In this document: in pieces, positions 25,412 to 35,725 of the stretch
Position numbering within the stretch: the first letter of the stretch is position 1
Layout: each line of letters starts with the position of its first letter
Source of the DNA: Acinetobacter sp. ANC 4558
Lineage (GTDB): Bacteria; Pseudomonadota; Gammaproteobacteria; Pseudomonadales; Moraxellaceae
Length of the DNA: 64,000 nucleotides
Assembly (NCBI RefSeq): GCF_002135375.1
Contig: NZ_NEGH01000002.1
Span: 372,001 to 436,000 of the forward strand
Reading direction: 5' to 3'
Position numbers and translations under genes: made by a program
Notes under the pieces: generated by a model
The model's input: only the letters and a program-made list of their open reading frames with translations
Told to the model about the DNA's origin: nothing
Databases searched by the model: none

Positions 25412-26338
25412 CTACGCCCACCATAAGGTAATCAATCCACTAGCTACAATGAAACCTAAAATTGTACTCATCAATAAGGGCGTTAATGCTTTTTCATTTA
25501 AACCATACAACTGCCCCAACATTGCAAAAATCGTTGGCATTGGTAAGGCTGCAATTAATGTCCCTGCATATACCATTTCCAAGCTGACATCGGTAAGATA
25601 ATAAAGCCCTAAAAATACCAAAAGTGGCATCATAATATTGTTTGAAAAAACAATGTAACAGCTCTGTAAGTTCACATATTTCAAAGACAATCCTACAATT
25701 CCACCACCAATAGAAAAAAGTGCCAAGGGGGATGCCGTTTTACCCAGTAAAGTTAAAACTTCATCTAAATAATGTGGAATGTGTATTTTAAAAATGGCAC
25801 ATAATATTCCAAGTACAACACCCATAAATAAAGGATTTTTGAGCAGCGTTAAAAATGTATTTTTGACAATTGCAATAAAATTAGTCTTTTCTTTAGTACC
25901 TGCCTCCGCCAATATCAAGACCAAAGGAATGAGCAAAACACTCTCGATAATGACAATTAGCGAAGTATACATCATCGCTTTTTGTCCCATCAATAGTGTT
26001 AAAACAGCAGTTCCTAACAACCCCGTATTAGACATAGAAGCGCCTAATGATAGTACAGAGGTTTCGGAAATATTATGTTTGAAGTGCTTAAAAATGATTA
26101 GAAATGCAGCTGCATACAAACTAAATGTCACAGTTGCATAGACCAAGAAATATTCAGGAAACCATATCTCTGCTAAATCTTTTGAGGCCAAAGATTGTAA
26201 AAATAATGCAGGTAAAGCAATTTTAAGAACAAATGCACCGATTGTTCCCACTTGAAATTGGTTCAGTAAAGATAACTTTACCGATAAATATCCCAATAAC
26301 AGTAAGAGAAAAATAGGAATAACGACAGCCAATACCAT
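25412..26338 (-). CDS. AEC-family (auxin efflux carrier-like) transporter
   Basis: A 308-residue inner-membrane protein with about ten hydrophobic segments, starting MVLAVVIPIFLLLLLGYL as in AEC transporters (YfdV type). Members export or import small organic acids such as malate or malonate; no substrate can be read here. It is encoded downstream of the Old Yellow Enzyme gene on the same strand with a 67-base gap containing an inverted repeat. Confidence 0.88.
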   Translation of the reverse strand: MVLAVVIPIFLLLLLGYLSVKLSLLNQFQVGTIGAFVLKIALPALFLQSLASKDLAEIWFPEYFLVYATVTFSLYAAAFLIIFKHFKHNISETSVLSLGASMSNTGLLGTAVLTLLMGQKAMMYTSLIVIIESVLLIPLVLILAEAGTKEKTNFIAIVKNTFLTLLKNPLFMGVVLGILCAIFKIHIPHYLDEVLTLLGKTASPLALFSIGGGIVGLSLKYVNLQSCYIVFSNNIMMPLLVFLGLYYLTDVSLEMVYAGTLIAALPMPTIFAMLGQLYGLNEKALTPLLMSTILGFIVASGLITLWWA

Positions 26339-26363
26339 TAAAATGGAATCCTTAAAAGAAGCT

Positions 26364-26393
26364 AAGTATTAATCTACGTTTAACTTAATACTT
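26364..26393. repeat. Inverted repeat between OYE and AEC genes
   Basis: AAGTATTAA (26364-26372) and TTAATACTT (26385-26393) form a perfect 9-bp inverted repeat with a 12-base gap, in front of the AEC gene. No T run follows on either strand, so it may be an operator rather than a terminator. Confidence 0.4.
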
Positions 26394-26405
26394 GACTAAA
26401 AAAGC

Positions 26406-27515
26406 TTAAAATGCAGTAAATAAATCTTTAACCCCATGTGGCTGACTTCTCAAATACTGAGGGGCAATCTGAATTTTTTCACCTAATGCTGCTGCTGCAT
26501 GCCATGGCCAATTTGGATCATATAAAATTGCACGTGCCAGTCCAATAGCATCTGCCTGTTCATTCTGTAAAATCTCTTCAGCTTGTATCGCGTCAGTAAT
26601 TAAACCAACAGCAATAACAGGAATTTGCACATGTTGTTTTATGGCTTGAGCAAAAGGAACTTGATAACTACTTTGTATCTTAATTTTTTGCGCTATATGT
26701 AAGCCTGCACTGGATACATGAATATAAACAGCACCTAATTGTTCAAGTTGTTCAGCCAATTTAATAGAGGATTGCACATCCCAACCTCCTTGTTCATCCA
26801 TCCAATCTGTTGCCGAAATTCGAACACCAATCGGGAAGTTTTGAGGAACTGCGTTTTGAATTGCCTTAAATACTTCTAATGTTAAATGTAATCGATTTTC
26901 AAGGCTTCCTCCATATTCATCATCTCGCTGATTTGATAAAGGCGATAAAAACTGATGAAGCAAATAACCATGTGCTGCATGTATTTCAATTAAGTCAAAA
27001 CCTGCATCTACAGCACGTTTTGCTGCTGTTGCAAAATCAGCAATCACTTTTTGAATATCTGTATTATCTAAGGCTAGTGGCGTAACATCTTCTGAACGAA
27101 ATGGAAGATCACTTGCAGATACTGTTTGCCAACCTTTTGTATCTGTCTGTGGAATTTGTTGCCCACTCTCCCATGGCTTACTGACCGATGCTTTTCTTCC
27201 TGCATGAGCAAGTTGTACCGCTATTGGCATTGGTGAAATAGATTTTACTTTTGTGATGATTGCTTTAATTTTATTCGCCTGAAAATCATTCCAAAGTCCT
27301 AAATCTGCATAACTGATACGACCTTCAGGTTGTACTGCCGTGGCTTCAATAATATACAACCCTGCCCCAGACAAAGCATATTTCGACCATTGTTGTTCAT
27401 GCCAAAAGGTTGGTTCGCCTTGTTCTGTTGCAGAATATTGACACATGGGTGCAATAATAATTTTATTGGCCAATTGAAGCTGTCCAAATTGAATCGGTTG
27501 AAAAAGTAATGCCAC
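26406..27515 (-). CDS. NADH:flavin oxidoreductase, Old Yellow Enzyme family (YqjM-like)
   Basis: An FMN-dependent ene-reductase of 369 residues. The N-terminal PIQFGQLQLANKIIIAPMCQYSA carries the Cys (near residue 25) that tunes FMN in the YqjM/XenA subclass. HAGRK (near residue 107) and EIHAAHGYLLHQFLSPLSNQRDDEYGGS (substrate His pair and phosphate region) are complete. It starts at GTG with AAGGA 8 bases upstream. It reduces activated alkenes with NADPH; the physiological substrate is unknown. Confidence 0.92.
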   Translation of the reverse strand: MALLFQPIQFGQLQLANKIIIAPMCQYSATEQGEPTFWHEQQWSKYALSGAGLYIIEATAVQPEGRISYADLGLWNDFQANKIKAIITKVKSISPMPIAVQLAHAGRKASVSKPWESGQQIPQTDTKGWQTVSASDLPFRSEDVTPLALDNTDIQKVIADFATAAKRAVDAGFDLIEIHAAHGYLLHQFLSPLSNQRDDEYGGSLENRLHLTLEVFKAIQNAVPQNFPIGVRISATDWMDEQGGWDVQSSIKLAEQLEQLGAVYIHVSSAGLHIAQKIKIQSSYQVPFAQAIKQHVQIPVIAVGLITDAIQAEEILQNEQADAIGLARAILYDPNWPWHAAAALGEKIQIAPQYLRSQPHGVKDLFTAF

Positions 27516-27854
27516 AGAATTTTCCTTATTAAAAATTTCCTATTGTTATAAAGTCACTTAATGGTTTTATTTAAGTCACTTCATACATAGATGATATGTG
27601 ATATATTTACCATAAAGAAGTTTACTTTTCTTATTAATTATACAGATAAGTAAATAGACTACATTAAAAGCATGAAATAAATACCCACTCTTTAATATCC
27701 CAATCACCATGTCGCAAATTAAATAATTGACTTATCTGCCTGTATTTTATCTTCAACTCATCATTGCTTAAAAATGTATAGGTTAATCTCTTGTATTTAT
27801 AATGTAATAACCCGATATTATGGCTAATACTGACGATATGCCTATTTATTCATT
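27516..27854. other. Intergenic between divergent OYE and mutM
   Basis: About 340 AT-rich bases carrying both divergent promoters. A perfect TATAAT (27798-27803) is a candidate minus-10 for mutM, without a good minus-35. I see no gene. Confidence 0.5.
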
Positions 27855-28694
27855 ATGCCCGAGTTACCAGAAGTTGAAACCACCAAAACCAGTTTACTTC
27901 CTCTTTTAAATGAAAAAGTACGCAATGTAATTGTCCACCAACCCAGTTTACGCTGGCCTATTCCAGATAATATTCAAAAACTGGTTGGACAAAAACTTCT
28001 TCAGCTTTCCAGACGATCAAAATATATTTTGGCTGAGTTTGAACAAGATACAATGCTCTGGCACTTAGGTATGTCTGGTAGTTTTAGAATTTGTGAGTCT
28101 ACTGAGGCAGTACGTAAACACGATCATCTTATTATTCAATTTGCAGATATTGAACTACGCTATCATGATCCACGTCGTTTTGGCTGTATTCTTTGGTTAG
28201 ATGATCAATCTCAAACAAAATTAATTAATACCTTAGGGCCTGAGCCTTTAAGCCCAGAATTTAATACCGAATATTTAGCAAAGAAATTAAAAAATAAAAA
28301 TACTGCTATTAAAGTGGCAATCATGGACAATCATCTTGTCGTCGGTGTTGGAAATATTTATGCAACAGAAAGTTTATTTAATCTAGGGATTCATCCTGCT
28401 CTTCCTGCATCGTTATTAACATATCAACAAATTGAAAAATTAGTGATAGAAATAAAACGAATTTTAAAGCAAGCCATAGATTTAGGGGGTTCAACACTGC
28501 GAGATTTTAGCAATGCCATCGGTGAGAATGGTTATTTCCAACAAACCTTATTGGCTTATGGTCGTGTGGGTGAAATGTGTGTGAACTGTGAAACAACTTT
28601 AGAAAATATTAAACTGGGACAACGTGCTAGTGTCTTTTGCCCTGAATGTCAAAAAATACCAAAGAAACCTGCACTTCTACGAGGTAAAAAATGA
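27855..28694 (+). CDS. mutM: Formamidopyrimidine-DNA glycosylase (Fpg)
   Basis: Excises 8-oxoguanine and formamidopyrimidines and nicks the abasic site. The 279 residues begin PELPEVET with catalytic Pro2 and Glu3, contain LGMSGSFR (near residue 75), the H2TH segment NIYATESLFNLGIHP (near 170), and end in a zinc finger C-x2-C ... C-x2-C (CVNCETTLENIKLG to FCPECQ). Its stop overlaps the ppiC start (ATGA). Confidence 0.96.
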   Translation: MPELPEVETTKTSLLPLLNEKVRNVIVHQPSLRWPIPDNIQKLVGQKLLQLSRRSKYILAEFEQDTMLWHLGMSGSFRICESTEAVRKHDHLIIQFADIELRYHDPRRFGCILWLDDQSQTKLINTLGPEPLSPEFNTEYLAKKLKNKNTAIKVAIMDNHLVVGVGNIYATESLFNLGIHPALPASLLTYQQIEKLVIEIKRILKQAIDLGGSTLRDFSNAIGENGYFQQTLLAYGRVGEMCVNCETTLENIKLGQRASVFCPECQKIPKKPALLRGKK

Positions 28695-28975
28695 AAACTG
28701 CTATTGTTCGCCATATATTGGTGAAAGATAAAGATTTCGCAGCCCAGCTCAAAAAGAAAATTAAAGATGGTGCCGATTTTTCACAAATTGCCAAACAACA
28801 CTCAACCTGTCCTTCCGCTAAAAAAGGAGGAGAATTGGGTGAAGTCAAAAAAGGGCAACTTGTTGCACCTATTGATAAAGCTGTATTTTCTTTAGCTGAA
28901 CGTGAATTACATGGCCCCATTAAGAGTCAATTTGGTTGGCATTTATTAGAAATTAAATTTCGTATGGATTTTTAA
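28691..28975 (+). CDS. ppiC: Parvulin-type peptidyl-prolyl isomerase
   Basis: A 94-residue single-domain parvulin of the E. coli PpiC type, catalysing prolyl cis-trans isomerisation in the cytoplasm. Recognisable elements are VRHILVKDK, DFSQIAKQHSTCPSAKKGGELG and GPIKSQFGWHLLEI. The ATG overlaps the mutM stop by four bases, so expression is coupled. Confidence 0.94.
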   Translation: MKTAIVRHILVKDKDFAAQLKKKIKDGADFSQIAKQHSTCPSAKKGGELGEVKKGQLVAPIDKAVFSLAERELHGPIKSQFGWHLLEIKFRMDF

Positions 28976-29073
28976 AACCTATACACAATCTATGTTTACC
29001 TTTAAGGGAAACACTTAAAGATTAATCATCTAAAGTAATGTTATCTTGATTTTGTTAACGATATATTTCTCAT

Positions 29074-29097
29074 AAAAACGGTGCTAATGCACCGTTT
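29074..29097 (-). terminator. Terminator after mscL
   Basis: AAACGGTGC and GCACCGTTT make a 9-bp stem with a TAAT/ATTA loop; on the minus strand TTT follows, 12 bases past the mscL stop. Confidence 0.75.
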
Positions 29098-29108
29098 AAT
29101 TTTTTCAC

Positions 29109-29549
29109 TTATGAGCGTTTTTTCAATTCATCACGAATTTCACGTAATAACTCAATGTCTTCTGGTGTTGGTGTAGCTACTGGTTCTACAGACTCTTCCA
29201 CTTTTTCACGACGTAATTTATTCATAAATTTCACAAGGCAGAATACAACCCAAGCCAGTAAAATAAAATTAATTAAAATTGTAATAAAATTACCATATGC
29301 GAAGATATTTAAACCTGCTTCTTTCGCAGCGACCAAATTCGTAATATTATTTGGATTATCACCTAATACCCAGAACCAGTTTGAAAAATCAACTTGCCCC
29401 CCTAAAATCCAAGAAACAAATGGCATAATTAAATCTGCAACTACAGAATCTATAATTTTTCCAAATGCTCCCCCAATAATAACCCCTACAGCTAAATCCA
29501 TGACGTTGCCTTTAACGGCAAATTCTTTAAATTCTTGAACGATACTCAT
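29109..29549 (-). CDS. mscL: Large-conductance mechanosensitive channel
   Basis: A homopentameric inner-membrane pore that opens under membrane tension to protect against hypo-osmotic shock. The 146 residues have the N-terminal helix [26 protein letters not shown], a loop, the second transmembrane helix ([20 protein letters not shown]) and a cytoplasmic C-terminal helix. The ATG at 29549 has GGAG 6 bases upstream; the frame is open further upstream but without family sequence. Confidence 0.96.
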   Translation of the reverse strand: MSIVQEFKEFAVKGNVMDLAVGVIIGGAFGKIIDSVVADLIMPFVSWILGGQVDFSNWFWVLGDNPNNITNLVAAKEAGLNIFAYGNFITILINFILLAWVVFCLVKFMNKLRREKVEESVEPVATPTPEDIELLREIRDELKKRS

Positions 29550-29674
29550 GTTTTCTCCAGTATTAACTATGGAATAGATCACTATCTATTTCACATTTTT
29601 ATTCATAGTTTCAATCATATGAATCTACTTGGTTTAATTCATTAACTAAATACATTTCAAATAATTAATACAAA

Positions 29675-29700
29675 AAAACGCCAACCTATTGTTGACGTTT
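29675..29700 (-). terminator. Terminator after typA
   Basis: AAACGTCAAC and GTTGGCGTTT (one G-T pair) form a stem on the minus strand followed by TTTTTG. Confidence 0.8.
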
Positions 29701-29721
29701 TTTATTGTTTAATTATGCAAT

Positions 29722-31557
29722 TTATTTGCTACGATTACGCTTACGTTCGTTTTCAGTTAACCAACGCTTACGAATACGAATTGATTTAGGCGTTACTTCA
29801 ACTAATTCATCATCTTCAATAAATTCAAGTGCTTGTTCAAGCGTAAATTCAACAGCTGGTGTTAAAGTTAATGCTTCATCTGTACCAGATGCACGTACGT
29901 TTGTTAATTGTTTTGCTTTAGTCGGGTTAACAACCATATCGTCTGAACGAGAGTTCATACCAACGATCATACCTTCATAAACTTCTAACTGTGGTTTAGC
30001 AAACAAACGACCACGATCTTGTAATGTGAATAACGCATAACCAAGACATACGCCTTGAACCATAGAAATCAACACACCATTTTGACGTTTCGCAACAGTA
30101 CCTTGTTTAGCAGTACCGTAATGCGCAAAACTTGAAGTCATGATGCCTGTACCAGAAGTCATTGTCATGAATTCTGAACGGAAACCAATCAAACCACGTG
30201 AAGGAACAGTTGCTTCAATACGGATACGACCTTTACCGTCAACTTCCATATTGGTCATTTCACCTTTACGATGACCCATTTGTTCCATTACAGAACCTTG
30301 ATGCTGTTCTTCAACATCAAAAGTTACATTCTCGTAAGGTTCTTGTAATTCACCGTCAATTTCTTTCATGATCACTTGCGGACGAGATACACCCATCTCG
30401 AAGCCTTCACGACGCATTGTTTCAATTAGAACTGAAAGATGAAGCTCACCACGGCCAGAAACTTTAAAACGATCTGGACTGTCAGTATCTTCAACACGTA
30501 GTGCAACGTTATGAATTAATTCACGATCAAGACGCTCACGAATGTTACGTGAAGTCACAAATTTACCTTCTTTACCAGCAAACGGTGAATTATTGACCTG
30601 GAAAGTCATCGATACTGTAGGTTCATCTACAGACAATGGTGGTAAAGCTTCGACTGCTTTTGGATCACAAATCGTGTCAGAGATGTTTAATGCATCAATA
30701 CCTGTGATACAAACGATATCACCAGCACTTGCTTCATCTACATCAACACGCTCTAAACCGTGATAACCCATAATTTTTAAGATACGACCGTTGCGTGTCT
30801 TACCTTCTTTATCAATAACAGTCACTTGAGTGTTTAATTTCACTGAACCGCGTTGAATACGACCAACACCGATAACACCAACAAAACTATTATAGTCAAG
30901 TGAAGATACTTGCATTTGGAATGGGCCATCTACATCAACAGCTGGTGGTTCAACAATGTCTACAATTGTTTGGAACAATGGAGTCATGTCTTCAGCAAGC
31001 TCTTCTGGAGAAGGACCAGCAACACCACGAAGACCTGATGCATATACAACTGGGAAATCTAACTGTTCATCACTACCACCAAGATTATCAAACAAATCAA
31101 AAACTTGATCAATAACCCAATCTGGACGTGCGCTTGGTTTGTCTACTTTATTAATAATAACAATTGGTTTCAAACCACGTGCGAACGCTTTTTGCGTCAC
31201 GAAACGAGTCTGTGGCATTGGACCTTCTTGTGAGTCTACAAGAAGAAGTACACAGTCAACCATAGACATAACACGTTCAACTTCACCACCGAAGTCCGCG
31301 TGTCCTGGGGTGTCCACAATGTTAATACGGTATTCTGTATCGGTACGTTTATCTAACCATTTAATTGCTGTGTTCTTAGCAAGAATAGTAATACCACGTT
31401 CTGACTCTAGCGCGTTAGAATCCATGACACGCTCAATCTCGCCCGCTCGGTCACCGAGAGCACCTGATTGTTGTAAAAGTTTATCTACAAGAGTAGTTTT
31501 CCCGTGGTCAACGTGCGCAATAATTGCAATGTTACGGAGAGTTTTAATATCTGACAT
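29722..31557 (-). CDS. typA: Ribosome-binding GTPase TypA/BipA
   Basis: A translational GTPase of 611 residues that helps late 50S assembly and stress or low-temperature growth. The G1 loop AHVDHGKTTLVDKLL is at residues 14-28, G3 DTPGHADFGGEVER near 81, and NKVDKPSARPDW (G4) near 136; EF-G-like domains and the TypA-specific C-terminal domain follow. Codon use is more conserved and less AT-biased than the neighbours, as expected for a well-expressed gene. Confidence 0.97.
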   Translation of the reverse strand: MSDIKTLRNIAIIAHVDHGKTTLVDKLLQQSGALGDRAGEIERVMDSNALESERGITILAKNTAIKWLDKRTDTEYRINIVDTPGHADFGGEVERVMSMVDCVLLLVDSQEGPMPQTRFVTQKAFARGLKPIVIINKVDKPSARPDWVIDQVFDLFDNLGGSDEQLDFPVVYASGLRGVAGPSPEELAEDMTPLFQTIVDIVEPPAVDVDGPFQMQVSSLDYNSFVGVIGVGRIQRGSVKLNTQVTVIDKEGKTRNGRILKIMGYHGLERVDVDEASAGDIVCITGIDALNISDTICDPKAVEALPPLSVDEPTVSMTFQVNNSPFAGKEGKFVTSRNIRERLDRELIHNVALRVEDTDSPDRFKVSGRGELHLSVLIETMRREGFEMGVSRPQVIMKEIDGELQEPYENVTFDVEEQHQGSVMEQMGHRKGEMTNMEVDGKGRIRIEATVPSRGLIGFRSEFMTMTSGTGIMTSSFAHYGTAKQGTVAKRQNGVLISMVQGVCLGYALFTLQDRGRLFAKPQLEVYEGMIVGMNSRSDDMVVNPTKAKQLTNVRASGTDEALTLTPAVEFTLEQALEFIEDDELVEVTPKSIRIRKRWLTENERKRNRSK

Positions 31558-31729
31558 GTAAATTCAATACGCTTTAAATTTGAGGCAAGATTATATAGAA
31601 AAATATGAACTTTTTATAGTGGCTATTTATTGACAACATCATTTTTTTATTTAAGTTGTGCTCTTTTCATTTTATAAATCATCTAATCAGATTAGAATAC
31701 AGCCATCTAGCCTCAATTTTCTGTAACTC

Positions 31730-33100
31730 ATGTCAGATTTAAATCAATCTCCCAATCCAAAAGACCAACTTGATCTTGTCTATGGATTAAATGATCGTCC
31801 ATCACCATTTATTGCATTTTTAGCCGCATTTCAACATCTTCTGGCCATTATTGTACCGATTGTAACGCCCGGCTTACTCATTTGCTTAGCATTAGGCGTT
31901 TCAAAAGAAGATACCAATATGATTTTGTCTATGTCATTGGTGATTTCAGGCATTGCGACTTTCTTACAATGTAAAAAAGTGGGTCCATTTGGTGCAGGTT
32001 TATTAATTGTTCAAGGAACAAGCTTTAACTTTATTGGTCCAATTATTGGAATTGGGTCTGCAATGGTCGCTGCGGGAACCCCTGTTGAATCTGTCATGGC
32101 TGCAATTTTTGGTGTTGTCATTGCCGGTTCTTTCATTGAAATGGGTGTTTCACAAATCTTACCGTGGATTAAAAAGCTCATTACACCTTTAGTCACAGGG
32201 ATTGTCGTACTGTTAATCGGTCTTACTCTGATTAAAGAGGGCTTAATCAGTATGGGTGGTGGTTATCAAGCAATGAGCAATAATACCTTTGCAACGGCAG
32301 ATAATCTCATCATGTCGTGTACAGTATTGGCGCTCATTATTTTACTTAACCGTATCCGTATTACTTGGGTAAAAAGCTCTGCCATTTTAATTGCACTTGT
32401 TGCAGGCTATATTCTAGCAGGCTTTATGGGACATTTAGATTTCTCTGGCCTACAAGACTCCCCTCTTGTTCAAATTCCTATGCCTATGCATTTTGGTTTA
32501 GACTTCTCATGGAGTCTATTTATTCCTATGGCATTTATTTATTTAGTCACCTCTTTAGAGGCGATTGGAGATATTACAGCAACATCGAAACTGTCGAATC
32601 AACCTGTAGATGGGGCTAGTTGGATGCAAAGAATCAAAGGAGGGGTACTCGTCAATGGTGCCAATTCTTTCCTTGCAGGAATATTCAATACTTTTCCAAG
32701 TTCAGTCTTTGCCCAAAATAATGGTGTCATTCAATTGACAGGCGTAGCCAGTCGTTATGTTGGTATTTGGATTGCAGCTTTACTTATTATTTTAGGTTTA
32801 CTGCCTGCTGTTGCTGGCATTATTCAAGCGGTTCCTCAAGCCGTTCTGGGTGGTGCAGTTATGGTGATGTTTGGTGCAGTTGCAGCATCAGGCATTAACA
32901 TTTTATCTGGTATTCAACTTGATCGCCGCGCATTATTAATTATTGCTATTTCATTGGCACTCGGTCTTGGGGTTGCACAAGTTCCACAAATTCTAGAGCA
33001 TCTACCTGAATTATTTAGAAATATTTTTAGCTCAGGGGTCGCAACTGGCGGTATTACAGCGTTAATTCTAAATATCGTTCTTCCTGAAACAAAGAAGTAA
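31730..33100 (+). CDS. NCS2-family xanthine/purine permease
   Basis: A nucleobase:cation symporter-2 protein of 456 residues with about 12-14 membrane segments. The signature QNNGVIQLTGVASRYVG near residue 330 matches XanQ/XanP-type xanthine:H+ symporters, and the conserved AFQHLLAI (with the His of helix 1) is present near residue 34. Xanthine is the likely substrate, uric acid or other purines are possible. No purine catabolic genes lie alongside. Confidence 0.9.
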   Translation: MSDLNQSPNPKDQLDLVYGLNDRPSPFIAFLAAFQHLLAIIVPIVTPGLLICLALGVSKEDTNMILSMSLVISGIATFLQCKKVGPFGAGLLIVQGTSFNFIGPIIGIGSAMVAAGTPVESVMAAIFGVVIAGSFIEMGVSQILPWIKKLITPLVTGIVVLLIGLTLIKEGLISMGGGYQAMSNNTFATADNLIMSCTVLALIILLNRIRITWVKSSAILIALVAGYILAGFMGHLDFSGLQDSPLVQIPMPMHFGLDFSWSLFIPMAFIYLVTSLEAIGDITATSKLSNQPVDGASWMQRIKGGVLVNGANSFLAGIFNTFPSSVFAQNNGVIQLTGVASRYVGIWIAALLIILGLLPAVAGIIQAVPQAVLGGAVMVMFGAVAASGINILSGIQLDRRALLIIAISLALGLGVAQVPQILEHLPELFRNIFSSGVATGGITALILNIVLPETKK

Positions 33101-33115
33101 TTTCATTTATAATAG

Positions 33116-33149
33116 AACACTGTCTAATTTTCCTTAGACAGTGTTTTTT
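33116..33149 (+). terminator. Terminator after the NCS2 permease
   Basis: AACACTGTCTAA and TTAGACAGTGTT form a 12-bp stem followed by TTTT. Confidence 0.85.
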
Positions 33150-33163
33150 CATGTGAGTTCAAT

Positions 33164-34177
33164 ATGGATCCAAGAAGTGAAGTCGTCATTCGACAAAAAG
33201 ATCATCTTCAAGGTCGAGTATTATTTATTAATGCCCCAAATGATCAATTACTTAATCATTTAGATTCTGACATACAAAGTTACATTTGGACTTGGAATTA
33301 TGCAGATTATCTTTCGTTTGAAAAAAATAGTTTTAATAGACATTTTGGTATTGAATTACCTGAAGAAATTTTTGATCAAGTTATTGTCTTTATTCCAAAA
33401 TCAAAAGAGCTTTTAAATTACATACTCGATCAAATTTCAAGTAATTTCCCATTAAATACACAAGTATTTCTTGTCGGTGAAAAAAAAGGGGGCATAGAAC
33501 GTGCTGCTAAACAATTACAAGCATTTGGAAAATGTATTAAGCTAGATAGTGCTCGTCATTGTCAACTTTGGCAGATGAGCTTAGGGATAATAAAAGAAAA
33601 AACTTCTTTAGAAAAATGGACTAAAAACTATGAAATACAAATAAATAATCAAATAATTAAAATTATTGCCTTACCTGGAGTATTTAGCCAAGCAAAACTT
33701 GATGTTGGCACTGCTGTTCTTTTACCATACTTAGATCAAGTAAAATCGGGTAAAATTGCTGACTTTGGTTGTGGATCAGGAGTTATTGCTTGTTACTTAG
33801 CAAATCTCAATAAACAAAATTATGTTTATGCTTTAGATGTTGATGCGTTTGCACTACGTTCTACACAGTTAACTTTTGAACATAATAGCATTGACTCTGC
33901 TCAGTTTACGATTCTTCCGGTTGCAAATTTTAGTGATGCGCCTACTGAACTTGATGCCATCGTGAGCAATCCTCCTTTTCATCAAGGAATTCATACTCAT
34001 TACGATGTAAGCGAAAATCTTTGTAAAAAATCAAAGCAACATCTTAAATCGAATGGTGAATTATGGGTTGTGGCAAATCGCTTCCTCAACTACCCCATTT
34101 TAATTGAACAAAATTTTGGTCAATGCAAAGTTTTAGCTGATCAAAATGGTTTTAAGGTGCTTTATGCCTGTGTTTAA
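33164..34177 (+). CDS. rsmC: 16S rRNA m2G1207 methyltransferase RsmC
   Basis: Methylates N2 of G1207 in 16S rRNA using SAM. The 337 residues have a degenerate N-terminal methyltransferase-like domain and an active C-terminal one with SAM motif [14 protein letters not shown] (near residues 199-212) and the amino-methylating tetrad SNPPF (near 268-272), followed by [10 protein letters not shown]. The N-terminal half is divergent, so the precise guanine target is inferred from overall architecture. Confidence 0.9.
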   Translation: MDPRSEVVIRQKDHLQGRVLFINAPNDQLLNHLDSDIQSYIWTWNYADYLSFEKNSFNRHFGIELPEEIFDQVIVFIPKSKELLNYILDQISSNFPLNTQVFLVGEKKGGIERAAKQLQAFGKCIKLDSARHCQLWQMSLGIIKEKTSLEKWTKNYEIQINNQIIKIIALPGVFSQAKLDVGTAVLLPYLDQVKSGKIADFGCGSGVIACYLANLNKQNYVYALDVDAFALRSTQLTFEHNSIDSAQFTILPVANFSDAPTELDAIVSNPPFHQGIHTHYDVSENLCKKSKQHLKSNGELWVVANRFLNYPILIEQNFGQCKVLADQNGFKVLYACV

Positions 34178-34198
34178 TCATATAAAAAAGGAAACACC

Positions 34199-35659
34199 AT
34201 GAGCGAAACTCAATCTGCTCACTTAAAGCGAAAGCTTAGCGCACGTCATTTGAATATGATCGCCATTGGTGGTTCCATTGGTACTGGTCTTTTTCTTGCA
34301 TCTGGCGCAACCATTGCCAATGCAGGTCCTGGCGGTGCATTACTGGCTTATTGCCTTATTGGCGTCATGATCTATTTCTTAATGACAAGTTTAGGCGAAT
34401 TAGCGACTCACAATCCAACTTCTGGTGCTTTCTTCACATATGGAACTAAGTATGTTGAAGGTGGGTTTGGCTTCGCGCTGGGTTGGAACTATTGGTACAA
34501 CTGGGCAATTACTGTTGCCTTTGAACTTGTTGCAGTCCAATTTATCATGAAATTCTGGTTTCCTGATATTCCAGGTTTTTATTGGAGCGCTATTTTCCTC
34601 ATTATTATTTTTGGGATTAATGCACTGACCGTTAAAGGCTTTGGAGAAAGTGAGTTTATTTTCTCTTTAGTTAAAGTTTTAGCCATTATTGTCTTTATCA
34701 TTATTGGTATCGCCACCATTGTAAAAATGATGCTCACTCCAAATGTTGCAGCATTTGGAAATTGGACGATAGGTGAAGCTCCTTTTGTTGGTGGCTTATC
34801 TGCTCTTATTGGTGTTGCAATGATTGCAGGATTCTCGTTTCAAGGAACTGAAATGGTCGGTGTTGCGGCAGGAGAATCAAAAGATCCTAAGAAAACAATT
34901 CCTGTTGCAATTAAACAAATATTCTGGCGTATCTTATTATTCTATATCGTATGTATTTTTATTATTGGGACATTAATTTCCTATAATGATCCATTATTAT
35001 TACAAGCAGCTGAAACAGAAAATATTACCTTATCCCCTTTTACATTATTGTATGAAAAAGCAGGTTTTGCTTTTGCAGCCAGTATTATGAATGCTGTCAT
35101 TTTAACCGCTATTCTTTCTGCGGGTAACTCTGGGATGTATTCATCTACGCGTATGCTCTTTGATATGGCACGTAAAGGAAGTGCACCTAAAATTTTCGGG
35201 CGATTAGATACACGTGGTGTACCAATGAATGCACTGTATGCGACCACAGTGATTGCTGCTCTTTGTTTTTTAACTACATTTTTTGGTGAAAAAGATGTAT
35301 TTAATTGGCTTTTGAATATGTCAGGCATGTGTGGTTTTATTGTTTGGCTAGGTATTGCTATTTCCCATTATCGTTTTCGCAAAGGCTATTTAGCACAAGG
35401 CTATAAACTCAATGACCTCGCATATCGTGCCAAGTTTTTCCCATTTGCACCTTGGTTTGCTTTCATTCTGTGTAGTATTGTCGTTTTAGGTCAAGACTAT
35501 AAATCTATCTTAGATGGAAATTGGCTCTCTGTACTTTCAACATATATTGGTATTTTCTTATTTTTAGCAATTTGGCTTGGATATAAATGGAAATTCAAAA
35601 CAAAGCTCATTTCATATCAAAAAATGGATGTTAAACCGATGGATCTTAACCAAGATTAA
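34199..35659 (+). CDS. Amino acid permease, LysP-like
   Basis: An APC-superfamily transporter of 486 residues with 12 predicted membrane helices. The start KRKLSARHLNMIAIGGSIGTGLFLASG and the helix-6 GFSFQGTEMVGVAAGESKDPKKTIP are typical of the amino acid transporter family and closest in feel to the lysine permease LysP. AAGGA lies 6 bases before the ATG. The substrate is inferred. It begins 21 bases after rsmC. Confidence 0.88.
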   Translation: MSETQSAHLKRKLSARHLNMIAIGGSIGTGLFLASGATIANAGPGGALLAYCLIGVMIYFLMTSLGELATHNPTSGAFFTYGTKYVEGGFGFALGWNYWYNWAITVAFELVAVQFIMKFWFPDIPGFYWSAIFLIIIFGINALTVKGFGESEFIFSLVKVLAIIVFIIIGIATIVKMMLTPNVAAFGNWTIGEAPFVGGLSALIGVAMIAGFSFQGTEMVGVAAGESKDPKKTIPVAIKQIFWRILLFYIVCIFIIGTLISYNDPLLLQAAETENITLSPFTLLYEKAGFAFAASIMNAVILTAILSAGNSGMYSSTRMLFDMARKGSAPKIFGRLDTRGVPMNALYATTVIAALCFLTTFFGEKDVFNWLLNMSGMCGFIVWLGIAISHYRFRKGYLAQGYKLNDLAYRAKFFPFAPWFAFILCSIVVLGQDYKSILDGNWLSVLSTYIGIFLFLAIWLGYKWKFKTKLISYQKMDVKPMDLNQD

Positions 35660-35683
35660 TCACTTTCTCATGTTTATTTTATA

Positions 35684-35710
35684 AAAAGCAGCCTAAGGGC
35701 TGCTTTTATT
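35684..35710 (+). terminator. Terminator after the amino acid permease
   Basis: AAAAGCAGCC and GGCTGCTTTT form a 10-bp stem with a TAAG loop, followed by A/T-rich sequence; it could serve the convergent lipoprotein gene as well. Confidence 0.8.
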
Positions 35711-35725
35711 ATTTCTATATCGAAA

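Noticed and set aside
31139-31561. 140-codon plus-strand frame opposite typA
   Set aside because: Shadow of the conserved GTPase domain; its composition (Ser/Arg/Ile-rich) is typical of antisense frames.
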